Origin: CALBPI01 sp045110335
GTDB lineage: Bacteria; Pseudomonadota; Gammaproteobacteria; Steroidobacterales; Woeseiaceae
Assembly: GCA_045110335.1 (NCBI GenBank)
Contig: JBGCGB010000040.1
Span: 1-54,097, forward strand
Direction: 5' to 3'
DNA: 54,097 nucleotides
Shown here: positions 15,219-24,488 of the stretch, one piece after another
Numbering within the stretch: position 1 is the first letter of the stretch
Layout: the number at the start of each line of letters is the position of its first letter
Notes under the pieces: generated by a model
The model's input: the letters and a program-made list of their open reading frames with translations, nothing else
Database searches by the model: none
What the model was told of the DNA's origin: nothing
Position numbers and translations under genes: made by a program

Positions 15219-16517
15219 TTAGCGCTCAAGATCCGAAGCACTGGTGGGCGTCGAGAGCATTTCAACGAACCGCGCCCATCGAAGGTCCTGATCCGCATCG
15301 CCACGTTCCACATGCGCGGCGACAAGATCTTTACCCAGGTTGTAGTTGATGACATAGCTTCGATAGGTATCAAAGAAACGAACACGCTGGGCCGCCCGCT
15401 CAGGCTCGCTGAGACTGTACTTCACAAGAAATTCGATCGCTTCATCGCGCGTGATGTCGCCGTTTAGATAATCCCGCGCAGCCTCGTTGCCGGCATAACT
15501 AAGCCCCTGCAACAGCTCAAGCAATTGATAGTACTGATCGGCCTGCGTCGCATCCAAACCCGCCAACGGAAACAACACTTCCTGTTCAAATTGCACACGC
15601 TCATCACCCGGGAAAGCAAGCTCGATACCATAGTTGCCAGACCCTTCAGCAATCAAAGACTGGGGACTGAACAATGGATACAGCGAATATTCAATCCAGC
15701 CTTTGCCTTTCAACATCTCACGCTCCAGCAGCGCATTAAAAGTGTGATGGCCGGGGTAACCTTCGTGGCAACCAAGATCCACCGCCCGGCTAATCGCCAA
15801 TGGGAAATCGGTATTGACCTGAATCAGGCTGTGCGCATCACCCTTGTACCAGTTGTAGCCGGACCAGGGCTTGTCGTTAACATACTCAATCGTGAACGAC
15901 TCGTTAGCGGGCAGATCAACATAGGCCAACGTCTTTTCACGGCAAGCCGCCATCGCTGCGACGAACACGGCGTCGACTTTGTCCGCCGGCACATCGAATT
16001 GAGACTTGAAGGCATCAACGCGGACCGGCAATGGTTCGTCGCCAGGCAGCAATGCAGCGATCTCGGCCAGGATGCTGTCGAAGTGATCTGCATCGTAATC
16101 GGGTGCCGCTGCGCCAAACAAGGCTTTCGCTTCTTCATCAAACGAAACGAATTGCTCCTGATTGATGGCAACACGCATCTCAAGAGCCGTCAATCGCTCC
16201 AACAAGGCATCAATTCGCAATCGGCTCGCGTCACCGATGCTTGCGTTATTCAATCTCAACTTGAGATCGGCCGCGCGTCTGTCGATATCGTCCAGTGTCC
16301 AAGCCAGCGCCGCTGCTTGCGTTCGCAAATCTTCAGGCCCTGAATAAGCGTCAACGTGGTTGCTGTCAATCTCGCCCATCGCAAGCTCAAGCACCACATA
16401 CTCACGCGCAAGCGCGTCCAGTGAAATCTGCTTCGCGACTGGCTCGACAGACTCGGGCTCCGTGTTTCCGCAACCGGTTACCCACAAACACAATACTAAC
16501 AACCCGAATCGACGCAT
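15219..16517 (-). CDS. DUF885 family metallopeptidase-like lipoprotein
   Basis: Reading from the ATG at 16517 gives 432 residues beginning with a lipoprotein signal (FGLLVLCLWVTGC). A longer in-frame start exists upstream but would overlap the divergent M24 gene and spoil the signal, so it was rejected. The zinc-type motif HEGYPGHH sits in the middle (about residue 260), followed by EGSGNYGIELAFP, which can supply a downstream Glu ligand; both are DUF885 hallmarks. The protein is shorter than many DUF885 members. It is probably a periplasmic peptidase. It diverges from the M24 peptidase gene. Confidence 0.82.
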   Translation of the reverse strand: MRRFGLLVLCLWVTGCGNTEPESVEPVAKQISLDALAREYVVLELAMGEIDSNHVDAYSGPEDLRTQAAALAWTLDDIDRRAADLKLRLNNASIGDASRLRIDALLERLTALEMRVAINQEQFVSFDEEAKALFGAAAPDYDADHFDSILAEIAALLPGDEPLPVRVDAFKSQFDVPADKVDAVFVAAMAACREKTLAYVDLPANESFTIEYVNDKPWSGYNWYKGDAHSLIQVNTDFPLAISRAVDLGCHEGYPGHHTFNALLEREMLKGKGWIEYSLYPLFSPQSLIAEGSGNYGIELAFPGDERVQFEQEVLFPLAGLDATQADQYYQLLELLQGLSYAGNEAARDYLNGDITRDEAIEFLVKYSLSEPERAAQRVRFFDTYRSYVINYNLGKDLVAAHVERGDADQDLRWARFVEMLSTPTSASDLER

Positions 16518-16539
16518 AAGATCACTCCACAATGGTGCC

Positions 16540-16583
16540 GGGCTGACAAGCAGCCCCAATCGGGTATGATCGCCCTCTACCCG
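16540..16583 (+). promoter_or_regulatory. Promoter of the M24 peptidase with two small inverted repeats
   Basis: CTGACA (16543-16548) and TATGAT (16565-16570) are separated by 16 bases and make a good -35/-10 pair for the gene at 16615. Two perfect 6-bp inverted repeats overlap it: GGGCTG / CAGCCC (16540-16545 and 16551-16556) across the -35, and CGGGTA / TACCCG (16561-16566 and 16578-16583) from the -10 to the start site. The second is a plausible operator. Confidence 0.5.
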
Positions 16584-16614
16584 TTTCGACGCAAATCGAC
16601 CAAGAGAGCCACTC

Positions 16615-17949
16615 ATGCCCCGTTTAAATTCAATGCTAATTTGCTTGTGCCTTTCGTATGCCTTAACGCTGAGCGTATCAGCCGAGCCGATCGCTATCGC
16701 CGACTACCCGGAACGACCCGCCGTCGAAAACCGGATTGTCAGCAAACGCCTTGAGACGCTCTTGCCAACACTGATGCGCGAGGCTGGTATCGATATGTGG
16801 CTGGTTATTGCGCGCGAATACAATGACGACCCGGTGTTCCTGTCGCTGGTGCCTAAACCCCGTATGACCGCCCGACGGACGACCATCCTGATGTTCCACG
16901 ACCGGGGAGATGCCGGCGTCGAGCGCTTGACCATCAGTCGCTACCCGCTCGGTGAGCTCTATGAAGCGGCCTGGGAAGGCGGTGATCTCGATGCACAATG
17001 GCGCCGACTCGCCAGCATCATCGCAGAGAAACAACCAACCAGGATCGGCATCAATGTCAGTGATCAATGGCCTGTCGCAGACGGTCTCAGTCATGGATTA
17101 CATACCAAACTCATAGCGGCGTTGTCAGATGACGATGCAGCGAAGCTCGTCTCAGCCGACCAACTGATTGTCCGCTGGATGGAAACAAGGATTCCGGACG
17201 AAGTCGAAATCTGGCAACGCGCCGTCGCGATTGCCCGCCATACCATTGCGCGCGCGTTCAGCAATGAAGTCGTCACACCAGGTGTCACGACAATCGACGA
17301 CGTCGCCTGGTTTATTCGCCGGGAGTTTGAGGCAAATGGCCTAGCGCCCTGGTTTCAACCCGACGTCAATGTGCAGCGACCTGGCAGCTACGATGAAGCT
17401 GCACCATTTTTTGGGGAGTATGCACCGGACACCATCATTCGGCGCGGTGACATCCTGCATACCGATGTAGGACTGTGTTACCTGGCGCTTTGCACGGACA
17501 CTCAGGAAATGGGCTATGTGCTGCGGCTAGGAGAACACGCGGCGCCGGAAGGTTTAAAGAACGCGATGGCGGTCGGCAATCAGTGGCAAGACTTACTGAC
17601 CAGCGAATTCAAGACCGGCAGAACCGGCAATGAAATCTTAGCGGCCGCTCAGCGCGCGATGAAGCGTGCCGGCCTCGACCAGGCAATCTATACGCATCCA
17701 TTGGGCTTATACGGCCATGCACCCGGCCCCACGATCGGAATGTGGGATAATCAGGGCCCGACCATTGGTCGCGGCGATTGGCCGCTTTATGCGAACACCG
17801 GTTATGCCATTGAAGGCAACGTTAAAGTTCGCGTACCGGAATTCGATAACCATCTGGTGCAGATGAAACTGGAGCAAAGTGCTTTTTTCGATGGCACCGA
17901 GGTTCATTATCTCGCCGACCGGCAGACAGCGTTACATATCGTTCGCTAA
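16615..17949 (+). CDS. Exported M24 family metallopeptidase (Xaa-Pro aminopeptidase-like)
   Basis: A 444-residue protein with an N-terminal signal peptide (MLICLCLSYALTLSVSA) followed by a creatinase-like N-domain and a pita-bread catalytic domain. Metal ligands can be placed: Asp in LHTDVGL, Asp in LCTDTQEMGY, His in THPLGLYGH and Glu in AIEGN. The final Glu is probably the one in VQMKLEQS. M24 enzymes remove N-terminal residues next to proline or cleave related bonds; being exported, this one likely trims peptides in the periplasm. Its stop overlaps the convergent ATP-grasp gene by four bases. Confidence 0.88.
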   Translation: MPRLNSMLICLCLSYALTLSVSAEPIAIADYPERPAVENRIVSKRLETLLPTLMREAGIDMWLVIAREYNDDPVFLSLVPKPRMTARRTTILMFHDRGDAGVERLTISRYPLGELYEAAWEGGDLDAQWRRLASIIAEKQPTRIGINVSDQWPVADGLSHGLHTKLIAALSDDDAAKLVSADQLIVRWMETRIPDEVEIWQRAVAIARHTIARAFSNEVVTPGVTTIDDVAWFIRREFEANGLAPWFQPDVNVQRPGSYDEAAPFFGEYAPDTIIRRGDILHTDVGLCYLALCTDTQEMGYVLRLGEHAAPEGLKNAMAVGNQWQDLLTSEFKTGRTGNEILAAAQRAMKRAGLDQAIYTHPLGLYGHAPGPTIGMWDNQGPTIGRGDWPLYANTGYAIEGNVKVRVPEFDNHLVQMKLEQSAFFDGTEVHYLADRQTALHIVR

Positions 17950-18812
17950 GTGGCCGAAAGGAACTGGCGCGTTGCCTCGGCAAACCGATCGCTGGCGCCT
18001 TTGTCCTGGCGCAAATATAAAGACGGCTCAATCAATTCGAGCTCGATGAGCATCCAATCGCTTTCGCCACGAACAAGATCAACGCGGGCGTAAAGCGGCG
18101 CGGCATCAAGATAGCCCATCACGGCATCGGCGGCGCTGCGCATCGTTTCGGACGGCGTTACCGACGTAATCACACCGCCAAACTCTTCCTGAACCCGAAA
18201 GTCACCCGGCTGCGGCTTCTTCAGAATGGCATGGCTGAACACTCCGTTGAAATAGAACAACGAATACTCGCCTTCTTCGACGATCTGCGAAAGAAACGGT
18301 TGCCACATCCACGCGCTGTTTGCGTGGCCATCAATCACTGATCTTTTCACCGCATCATCAGCAGCAACGGGAACCCGAAACGTACGCTCGGCACCTGCGC
18401 TAATCGTAGGCTTGATAACGCACTCGCTGTCCGCTTCGGCAAGCAGCGCTGCCAATTTTGACGCGTCCATCCCGTTGCCAAAAACAGTTGGTACGATAGG
18501 AATACCGGCCGCTTGCATCGACTGAAGATAAACCTTATCCATGTTCCACTGCATCAGCGAAAGGTCATTCGCTAGCCGTGTATGTGATTCGATATCGCCA
18601 AGTACCGAGAAAAAAGCATCGGCGTGGCGTTGATAGTCCCAGGTAGATCGTACGATCACACCGTCGAACGCCGACCAGTCTTCATCCGCGCACCAACTGA
18701 TGACGGAAACATCGAGCCCTTTGGCCGCAAACGCACCGAACGCTTCATCGTCATCACAAACATAGCCATCCATGTTGTTTTGCGATAAGAATACGATTCG
18801 CCGTTGGGTCAC
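17946..18812 (-). CDS. ATP-grasp family ligase (RimK/glutathione synthetase-like)
   Basis: A 288-residue cytosolic protein. The N-terminal part (FLSQNNMDGY, DGVIVRSTWDYQRH) and the central ATP-grasp (CVIKPTISAGAERTFRV, MWQPFLSQI, GEYSLFYF) match the ATP-grasp group that includes the cycloserine enzyme DcsG and prokaryotic glutathione-synthetase-like ligases. A late ELIEPSLYL segment supplies the metal-binding acidic residues. It joins a carboxylate to an amine or thiol using ATP; the substrate is unknown. The start is GTG at 18812, sharing one base with the rdgC stop (TAGTG), so it should be translated with rdgC. Confidence 0.75.
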   Translation of the reverse strand: MTQRRIVFLSQNNMDGYVCDDDEAFGAFAAKGLDVSVISWCADEDWSAFDGVIVRSTWDYQRHADAFFSVLGDIESHTRLANDLSLMQWNMDKVYLQSMQAAGIPIVPTVFGNGMDASKLAALLAEADSECVIKPTISAGAERTFRVPVAADDAVKRSVIDGHANSAWMWQPFLSQIVEEGEYSLFYFNGVFSHAILKKPQPGDFRVQEEFGGVITSVTPSETMRSAADAVMGYLDAAPLYARVDLVRGESDWMLIELELIEPSLYLRQDKGASDRFAEATRQFLSAT

Positions 18813-19714
18813 TAGATTTTCTCTACGCCGCCGAAAGCATCCAGTAGCTCGTCGAGCAATCGTCCGAGCTGTACGGCCATGACGGCAAAGTCTTGATCGA
18901 ACGTGCCAACGACATCGTCGGCCTCGCCGTCACCATGATCCATAATCTTGGATTCGAAGCGCATGCGGGTCATGCCGAAGTCTTCCGCCAGCATGAAACG
19001 GATAGACTCGCGCCAGAGTATCGCCAGCTTAGTGACCCGCTTACCGGCATCCAGATGTGCGAGCACTTCCTGGCTTTCAATTTCCTGGTAACGACACCGA
19101 ACGACGTTGCGCGCTTCGCGTGTGTTCTGCAGCTCGATATCCTGTTCCAGTGTAAAGCCGTCAGGAACACGACTCTTCAACCAGCGCGTCATGATATCTG
19201 CGGTATCGCCATGGCAATCCAGCGGCACCACCGGCAGCACATCCAATGCGGCGCGCAATTGCTCAACCAGCAGCTCGGCTTTGCCTGCGCTGCTCGCGTC
19301 AATCAAGAGGTACTGGCGTTGCAAATCGAAGTAGGCGAAAACGAGGTCTGACTTTGTTAACGCCCGCGGCAGCAGCTCCAGAGTCACCTCGTCTTTCAAG
19401 CTCGTTTTTTCACGGCGAAGCGCCGGACGACCCTCGCGCGTTTCCAACGCCGCGACTTTCTCGTTGACCCGTTCGTTGATCGCCGCCGGCGGCATGACTT
19501 TTTCTTGCCGGCGCAAACAAACCATCGTGTAGTGGCCGACGGTATGCGTCAGCATCTCACCGTGATTGCCCAAGGGTGGCACCCATCCCATGCGCGCCAA
19601 ATCGATATTGCCGCACGGCGAAAACACATGTTTGGATAACGCTTCCTCGAGTTTCTCGGCGGTCAACTCAATGGAATAGGTCAGGCGGAAAGCGCGTAGG
19701 TTTTTGAACCACAT
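18812..19714 (-). CDS. rdgC: Recombination-associated protein RdgC
   Basis: A 300-residue protein starting MWFKNLRAFRLT, the typical RdgC N-terminus, with the conserved FSPCGNIDLARMGWVPPLG segment and a C-terminal RLLDELLDAFGG. RdgC forms ring-shaped dimers on DNA and restrains RecA. The ATG at 19714 was chosen over an upstream in-frame start because it matches the family N-terminus exactly. It is the first gene of a pair with the ATP-grasp ligase. The 139 bases before it hold no recognised element beyond an AT-rich patch with a T-run. Confidence 0.95.
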   Translation of the reverse strand: MWFKNLRAFRLTYSIELTAEKLEEALSKHVFSPCGNIDLARMGWVPPLGNHGEMLTHTVGHYTMVCLRRQEKVMPPAAINERVNEKVAALETREGRPALRREKTSLKDEVTLELLPRALTKSDLVFAYFDLQRQYLLIDASSAGKAELLVEQLRAALDVLPVVPLDCHGDTADIMTRWLKSRVPDGFTLEQDIELQNTREARNVVRCRYQEIESQEVLAHLDAGKRVTKLAILWRESIRFMLAEDFGMTRMRFESKIMDHGDGEADDVVGTFDQDFAVMAVQLGRLLDELLDAFGGVEKI

Positions 19715-19853
19715 AAGCGTGTCATCAGCGGCAAGTCGGCCAGCGATTGTGAGAACTCGGACGGCCAAAAGCAAGCGCCGTTATTGCTGATTCCACAAAA
19801 AATGTCTAAGCCACTGATTCCGGCAAACCGACCCCCGGAGGGCGTATGCGAGA

Positions 19854-20291
19854 CTAGCGTGGCATTGACTGGATACGCGCAAGCAGCGCCTGCGCCGCCA
19901 GCGCAGCATCAGTACCACTGGTCGCCCGATTTAGGCTTCGGCGGGCCAGATTCTCACTTTGCACCAGATCCCCCTCGGCCAACCGCAGTTGAGCCATTGC
20001 AAGCCAAGGTGCCGGATGGCCTGGCGCTATCCGTAGCGCGCGCTCAAGCGATGCGCCGGCCCTCGCAAAGTCACCCGCACGCCGTTGTGCTTCTGCCGTA
20101 CGGATCATTTCTTCCGCTGCAGGGTTCAGGGGTTGCGGCGCCGGCGCTACGTCCGGTTGGGCTGGCGAGCCTGCAGGCACGGACTCGGTAGCGGGCGGTT
20201 GTGGCGGGGACTCGAACGTCGGCGGCGATACCAATGAGCAGCCCGTCAAGCCAAGTATCATAAATCCCAACAAAACCTGTGCAATTCTCAA
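19854..20291 (-). CDS. TPR lipoprotein, candidate LpoP-like activator of PBP1b
   Basis: Reading from a TTG at 20291 gives 145 residues. This start is favoured because it overlaps the mrcB stop (TTGA) and AAGGA lies a few bases upstream. The product then opens with a lipoprotein signal (IAQVLLGFMILGLTGC), a Pro-rich linker (PPQPPATESVPAGSPAQPD) and two tetratricopeptide-like helices pairs (AEAQRRAGDFARAGASLERA, LRLAEGDLVQSENLARRSL). In Pseudomonas the outer-membrane TPR lipoprotein LpoP activates PBP1b, so order, anchor and fold all fit. Homology to LpoP itself was not tested. Confidence 0.72.
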   Translation of the reverse strand: MRIAQVLLGFMILGLTGCSLVSPPTFESPPQPPATESVPAGSPAQPDVAPAPQPLNPAAEEMIRTAEAQRRAGDFARAGASLERALRIAPGHPAPWLAMAQLRLAEGDLVQSENLARRSLNRATSGTDAALAAQALLARIQSMPR

Positions 20292-22681
20292 AACGTATCC
20301 TTTAGCCAGCGCAATGCTCGACCTGTAAAGCCATCCCGACCACACTGCTTATCCTGATCGAGCACCGCGTCTTTCGGCACACCAACAGGAACGGCCTCAC
20401 GACAACGCGAATCTGTTTCAGCACCGGAAGCATAGTCTACCAGCGCCGACCGACTGTTTGATGGGGGTCGTAACGTCAGGCTACGTGCGCCCATCGTCTT
20501 CATGATATCCGTCCAAACCGGCAGAGCCCCGCGCGAGCCCGTTAAACCGGTCGACGAATTGTCATCGTTACCGACCCAAACGACCGCCAGACGATCGGCA
20601 CTAAAGCCGGCAAACCAGGCATCTCGATAGTCGTTGGTCGTGCCCGTCTTGCCGGCCGTTTCGATATCCTGAAGCGCATTGCCCGCGGAACGCCCGGTGC
20701 CGCGCGACATCACTTGCCGCATCGCCGTTTGCAACTGATACAAGACGTCACTGCCGGCGACGGTATCCACTTGCAACGGATACCGACTAACGGTATCGCC
20801 GTCCGGCGCTACCACTTCGCGAACTGACCTAAGCGGCGGGCGAAGACCATCAGACGCGAGCCCAAGGTAGACATGCGCAACTTCCATCGGTGACATTTCG
20901 ACCGCACCGAGCAGCAGCGACGGAAACGGATCATCAATGACCGGACCACCAAGCCGGGCCAGCGTCGCAGCGACAGCTCTGACACCGGTATCCAGACCCA
21001 ACCTTACGGTCGCCACGTTGATGGACTCCGCGAGCACCCGATAGAGCGGCACCGGACCGGCAAACGTCTCCGAGAAATTGTTAGGCGACCATTGCTTACC
21101 ATCATCGCCAGCGACGGTAATCGGTTCATCGTCGACGATCGACGCCATATGTTTTTGACCGGCCTGCAAAGCCGCAAGAAAAACCACCGGCTTGATCAAC
21201 GAGCCGACTTGGCGCTTGGCATCCAAAGCGCGATTGAAGCCGCTGCCGACTCGATCACGACTGCCGACCAAAGCCTGCACGTCACCAAGCGTTGGATCGG
21301 CGACAACAACGGCCCCCTGTAGCAACGCCATCGACCCGCCCTCGCTACGCAGTCGATCCAAATGACCGGCTAATGCCCGGCGGGCCACCATTTGCGCCAG
21401 GGGATCCATGGTCGTATGGATCTGCAAACCTTCTTTCTGCAAATCGTCACTGGCATAGTCCCGCGCGAGCTGCCGCCGCACGAGTTCAACGAATGCGGGG
21501 TGATAATTGGCCCGCTCGGCATCGCGGCTAGCGACGGATACCGGCTGTGACATTGCGCGCGTGGCGACGCCATCATCAATAACGCCGGCTTCAGTCATCG
21601 ATTGTAAGATTCGATCACGTCGCTGCTGTACGCGTTCGGTAAAACGCGATGGCGCGTAGTAAGACGGCCCCCGAACGATCGCCACCAGCAAGGCGACTTC
21701 GGCGGCATCGAGTTCGGCGAGCGGTTTGGCGAAATAAAATTGGCTGGCTAATGCGAAACCATGCACCGCACGCACGCCATCCTGACCCATATAGATTTCG
21801 TTGACATAGGCCGTCAGAATGTCTTGCTTGTCAAAACGAAGCTCGAGGATGATCGACATCAACGCTTCGCGAATCTTTCGACTATAGGTGCGCTCGTTGG
21901 TCAGAAAATAACTCTTGACCAACTGTTGTGTCAGCGTACTACCGCCTTGCTGGACACGTCCGGAACGTAGGTTGACCCAGGCAGCACGGGCGATCGAACG
22001 AACGTCCAATCCGAAGTGTTCAAAGAACCGTCGATCTTCGACGAGTAACAAGGTGTCTCGCAATAGCCGGGGAACTTCATCCGGCGCGAGCACCAACCGG
22101 TCTTCCCCATGTGCCGGAAACACACTGCCAATCACTAACGGATCGAGCCTGACCATTGACAGCGGGGCACCGTTCGATGTCAGTGAGGCGACTTTACTAG
22201 ATGCAAAGCGTACGGTGAATATAGTCTCCGCTTCGCGACCATCCCAGAACGACGCCGCGCGCCGATGAATCTGTACGACGTCACCAGTGCGTCTGAACTG
22301 ACCGGGCTTAGCGGGATCGGCGACTGACCGATACCCGAGTTGTCGCAACAATTGCTCCAGCTGATCCAGTCGCAACTGACGGCCTGCATAAAGTTCCGTC
22401 GGCGCGGCGAAAACGCGCGCGGGCAAATCCCAGCGGCGCGACTCGAAGGCGCGCGTAATTCTGAAATCCAACGTCAACATCCAGATCGCAAAGCACAGCA
22501 AGCCGAGTAACAAAAGTGTCCAAATCGGATGTCGTCGCCACCAGCTACGTTTCGGTTTGCGACGCGCCCGTTTCTTCCCTTTAGACGCGGGCGTCTTTTT
22601 CCGGGTGCTGGTCTTCTTTTTCTTGCTAGCGCGTTTCTTGGCCAAGAGGGTATGTGCTCGGTTCGTCAGATGGCAGGGCAT
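20288..22681 (-). CDS. mrcB: Bifunctional penicillin-binding protein 1b
   Basis: A 797-residue class A PBP with a very basic Lys/Arg-rich cytosolic tail, one membrane helix (about residues 52-70), then a UvrB-like domain 2 segment, a glycosyltransferase-51 domain (VEDRRFFEHFGLD, QGGSTLTQQLVK, YVNEIYMGQ) and a transpeptidase domain with QVGSLIKP (SxxK), ESINVAT (SxN) and ETAGKTGTT (KTG). It polymerises and cross-links peptidoglycan. The exact start is uncertain: a downstream TTG/CTG near the KKRASKKKK stretch is also possible because the first codons overlap the divergent promoter region. Gene overlap with the TPR lipoprotein implies coupling. Confidence 0.93.
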   Translation of the reverse strand: MPCHLTNRAHTLLAKKRASKKKKTSTRKKTPASKGKKRARRKPKRSWWRRHPIWTLLLLGLLCFAIWMLTLDFRITRAFESRRWDLPARVFAAPTELYAGRQLRLDQLEQLLRQLGYRSVADPAKPGQFRRTGDVVQIHRRAASFWDGREAETIFTVRFASSKVASLTSNGAPLSMVRLDPLVIGSVFPAHGEDRLVLAPDEVPRLLRDTLLLVEDRRFFEHFGLDVRSIARAAWVNLRSGRVQQGGSTLTQQLVKSYFLTNERTYSRKIREALMSIILELRFDKQDILTAYVNEIYMGQDGVRAVHGFALASQFYFAKPLAELDAAEVALLVAIVRGPSYYAPSRFTERVQQRRDRILQSMTEAGVIDDGVATRAMSQPVSVASRDAERANYHPAFVELVRRQLARDYASDDLQKEGLQIHTTMDPLAQMVARRALAGHLDRLRSEGGSMALLQGAVVVADPTLGDVQALVGSRDRVGSGFNRALDAKRQVGSLIKPVVFLAALQAGQKHMASIVDDEPITVAGDDGKQWSPNNFSETFAGPVPLYRVLAESINVATVRLGLDTGVRAVAATLARLGGPVIDDPFPSLLLGAVEMSPMEVAHVYLGLASDGLRPPLRSVREVVAPDGDTVSRYPLQVDTVAGSDVLYQLQTAMRQVMSRGTGRSAGNALQDIETAGKTGTTNDYRDAWFAGFSADRLAVVWVGNDDNSSTGLTGSRGALPVWTDIMKTMGARSLTLRPPSNSRSALVDYASGAETDSRCREAVPVGVPKDAVLDQDKQCGRDGFTGRALRWLKDTF

Positions 22682-22736
22682 GCATTATAGTCATTCGACA
22701 CACACCACGCTTGTCCGTTCCACGAGGTTCACTATC

Positions 22737-23357
22737 ATGAAAGCCCGGCTCAACAGCACGTTGATGCGCAGAGCATTGCGCCATCTTCGATCGCAACCGG
22801 CGGACTTCGCAACGTTGATCCGAGCGTACCCCGCCTGCCCGCTGCATCAGGGTCAATCTGATCTATTCCATACACTCGCATCGTCCATTATCGGACAGCA
22901 ACTCTCCGTCAAGGCGGCCGCCACAATAGAAAACCGCGTCATCGCCGCCTCTCGACAGAATCGACTAGACGCAACGGCGCTCAACAAGCTGTCCACCGAT
23001 GCTTGTCGCCGTGCAGGCCTTTCCGGCGCCAAGACGCGCTACATCAGAGGGCTTGCGCAAGCTTTCGCCGACGGCGACCTGAACTTCCGATCGTTAGCAC
23101 AACAAACTGACGAGGCCGTGATCGAACAACTGTCGAGCTTGCCCGGCGTCGGTGTCTGGACCGCACAGATGTTCTTGATGTTTGGTTTTAGACGACCCGA
23201 TATCGCCGCGCCCGCTGATGTTGGCTTACAACGCGGCATGCAAATGTTGCTGGATCTGCCGGAGCGCCCTGACAACGACACGTTTCTGGCCTTGTCAGCG
23301 CCATGGCGACCGTACCGCAGTGTCGCGAGCTGGTATCTATGGCGACTCGCCGGCTAA
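22737..23357 (+). CDS. DNA-3-methyladenine glycosylase, AlkA/MAG HhH-GPD family
   Basis: A 206-residue base-excision glycosylase without the extra N-terminal domain of E. coli AlkA. It has the helix-hairpin-helix LPGVGVWTAQMF, the conserved SIIGQQLSVKAA upstream helix and the catalytic Asp in PADVGLQRG. It removes alkylated purines from DNA. The ATG at 22737 with GAGG just upstream was chosen; longer in-frame reading runs back into mrcB on the other strand. It converges on the DUF917 gene with a 27-bp gap. Confidence 0.88.
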   Translation: MKARLNSTLMRRALRHLRSQPADFATLIRAYPACPLHQGQSDLFHTLASSIIGQQLSVKAAATIENRVIAASRQNRLDATALNKLSTDACRRAGLSGAKTRYIRGLAQAFADGDLNFRSLAQQTDEAVIEQLSSLPGVGVWTAQMFLMFGFRRPDIAAPADVGLQRGMQMLLDLPERPDNDTFLALSAPWRPYRSVASWYLWRLAG

Positions 23358-23384
23358 CCGCGCCCGGCCATCAATCGGAACGGA

Positions 23385-24488
23385 TTACGGCTTTTGATGC
23401 CATGCTGTCAGCAATTCCAATGGCTGATAATCAATATCAAAACCAAAGCATCGGGGTGCTACCACCTTCAGAGCAACTGGCTGCCGATAAAAATCGGGAC
23501 ACCCCACTGCAAGCACGCTCACGCGCTGACCGTATCGAAGTCGCTCGGCGTTGATGGGCGCCGCCGTCTCAAAATCGAGCACCGTAATCAAATCCGGCAC
23601 AGAGGCAATGACTTGGCCATTCAGGCTTGCGACAAGAAACTCATTCTTAACGCTTAGCCGCAACGTGGATTGCCCATCGAACGACTCGATAATCGCCTCG
23701 CCGATATCGTAACCACCGACGATACTGCTCGCGTAGTCCACCACTTTGCCCGTGAACAAATGGCAAAGCTGACCATAAATCGAATCTTCAAAAACGGCCT
23801 TCAGTGCGGGGAAAACATCGATCGCCGTCCCGCGGTTCTCGCGAAACGTTTTGCCCACTTCGATAGAGAAGCTCAATGTGCCAGGCACAATACAATTTCG
23901 CAGTGTTTTGCCATCCATCGGATGCTCTGCAGCCGTGATCATGCCACCCATCGCCTGTGCCATCGCGCGAATATGACGCTCATAGGTCGTCGTGTTATCG
24001 GTATCAAACGTCGCGCTGTTGCCCGCGTAATCAATCGCGACTGCAGGCGTCGGCGACACACCAGAGATCGCATAAGTCATCATCTGGGCTTCCGGCAAAG
24101 CGCGTCCCATGCCATCACCATCGACGACAGGAATACCACGCGCAGCCGCTGCCATGATCGGCATCAGTGAATTACCCCCGCCAATCTCGAAAGAGACCAC
24201 GGCATCGACGCGGCGACCAACTAGTGATTCAAAAGCATCCAGCGTGCGCGTCACGTCATCAGCGGATGGCAACAACTCCAGACCAACCGTCGGCGCACCC
24301 ACGGCGCCAATCGTGACAATCAACGCATCGTCCGGTACGTCCGCGACGGGCATAAGCGCTGCCGGGCCCGCTGACTCCAGTACCGCTTTTGTCGCAAGCA
24401 GTGTCACATAAGGATCACCACCGCCACCGGTCGCGAGAAACACCGAGCCAACCGACAAATCATCCAACTGGTCTGCGCGAATTTTCAT
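23385..24488 (-). CDS. DUF917 (S-Me-THD domain) protein
   Basis: A 367-residue protein with the DUF917 signature: early FLATGGGGDPYVT, then VSFEIGGGNSLMPI, GRALPEAQMMTYAISG and VDYASSIVGGYDIG. The family occurs beside hydantoinase/oxoprolinase genes and is described as S-methyl-thiohydantoin desulfurase-like; most members lack experimental function. Its start overlaps the stop of the hydantoinase A gene as ATGA, so the two are probably made in fixed ratio and may form a complex. The substrate is likely a small cyclic amide brought in by the adjacent NCS1 permease (inference). Confidence 0.85.
   Translation of the reverse strand: MKIRADQLDDLSVGSVFLATGGGGDPYVTLLATKAVLESAGPAALMPVADVPDDALIVTIGAVGAPTVGLELLPSADDVTRTLDAFESLVGRRVDAVVSFEIGGGNSLMPIMAAAARGIPVVDGDGMGRALPEAQMMTYAISGVSPTPAVAIDYAGNSATFDTDNTTTYERHIRAMAQAMGGMITAAEHPMDGKTLRNCIVPGTLSFSIEVGKTFRENRGTAIDVFPALKAVFEDSIYGQLCHLFTGKVVDYASSIVGGYDIGEAIIESFDGQSTLRLSVKNEFLVASLNGQVIASVPDLITVLDFETAAPINAERLRYGQRVSVLAVGCPDFYRQPVALKVVAPRCFGFDIDYQPLELLTAWHQKP

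Noticed and set aside
15525..16343. Long open frame of about 270 codons on the plus strand
   Set aside because: It lies wholly opposite the DUF885 gene, whose motifs are clear; the antisense product has no recognisable domain.
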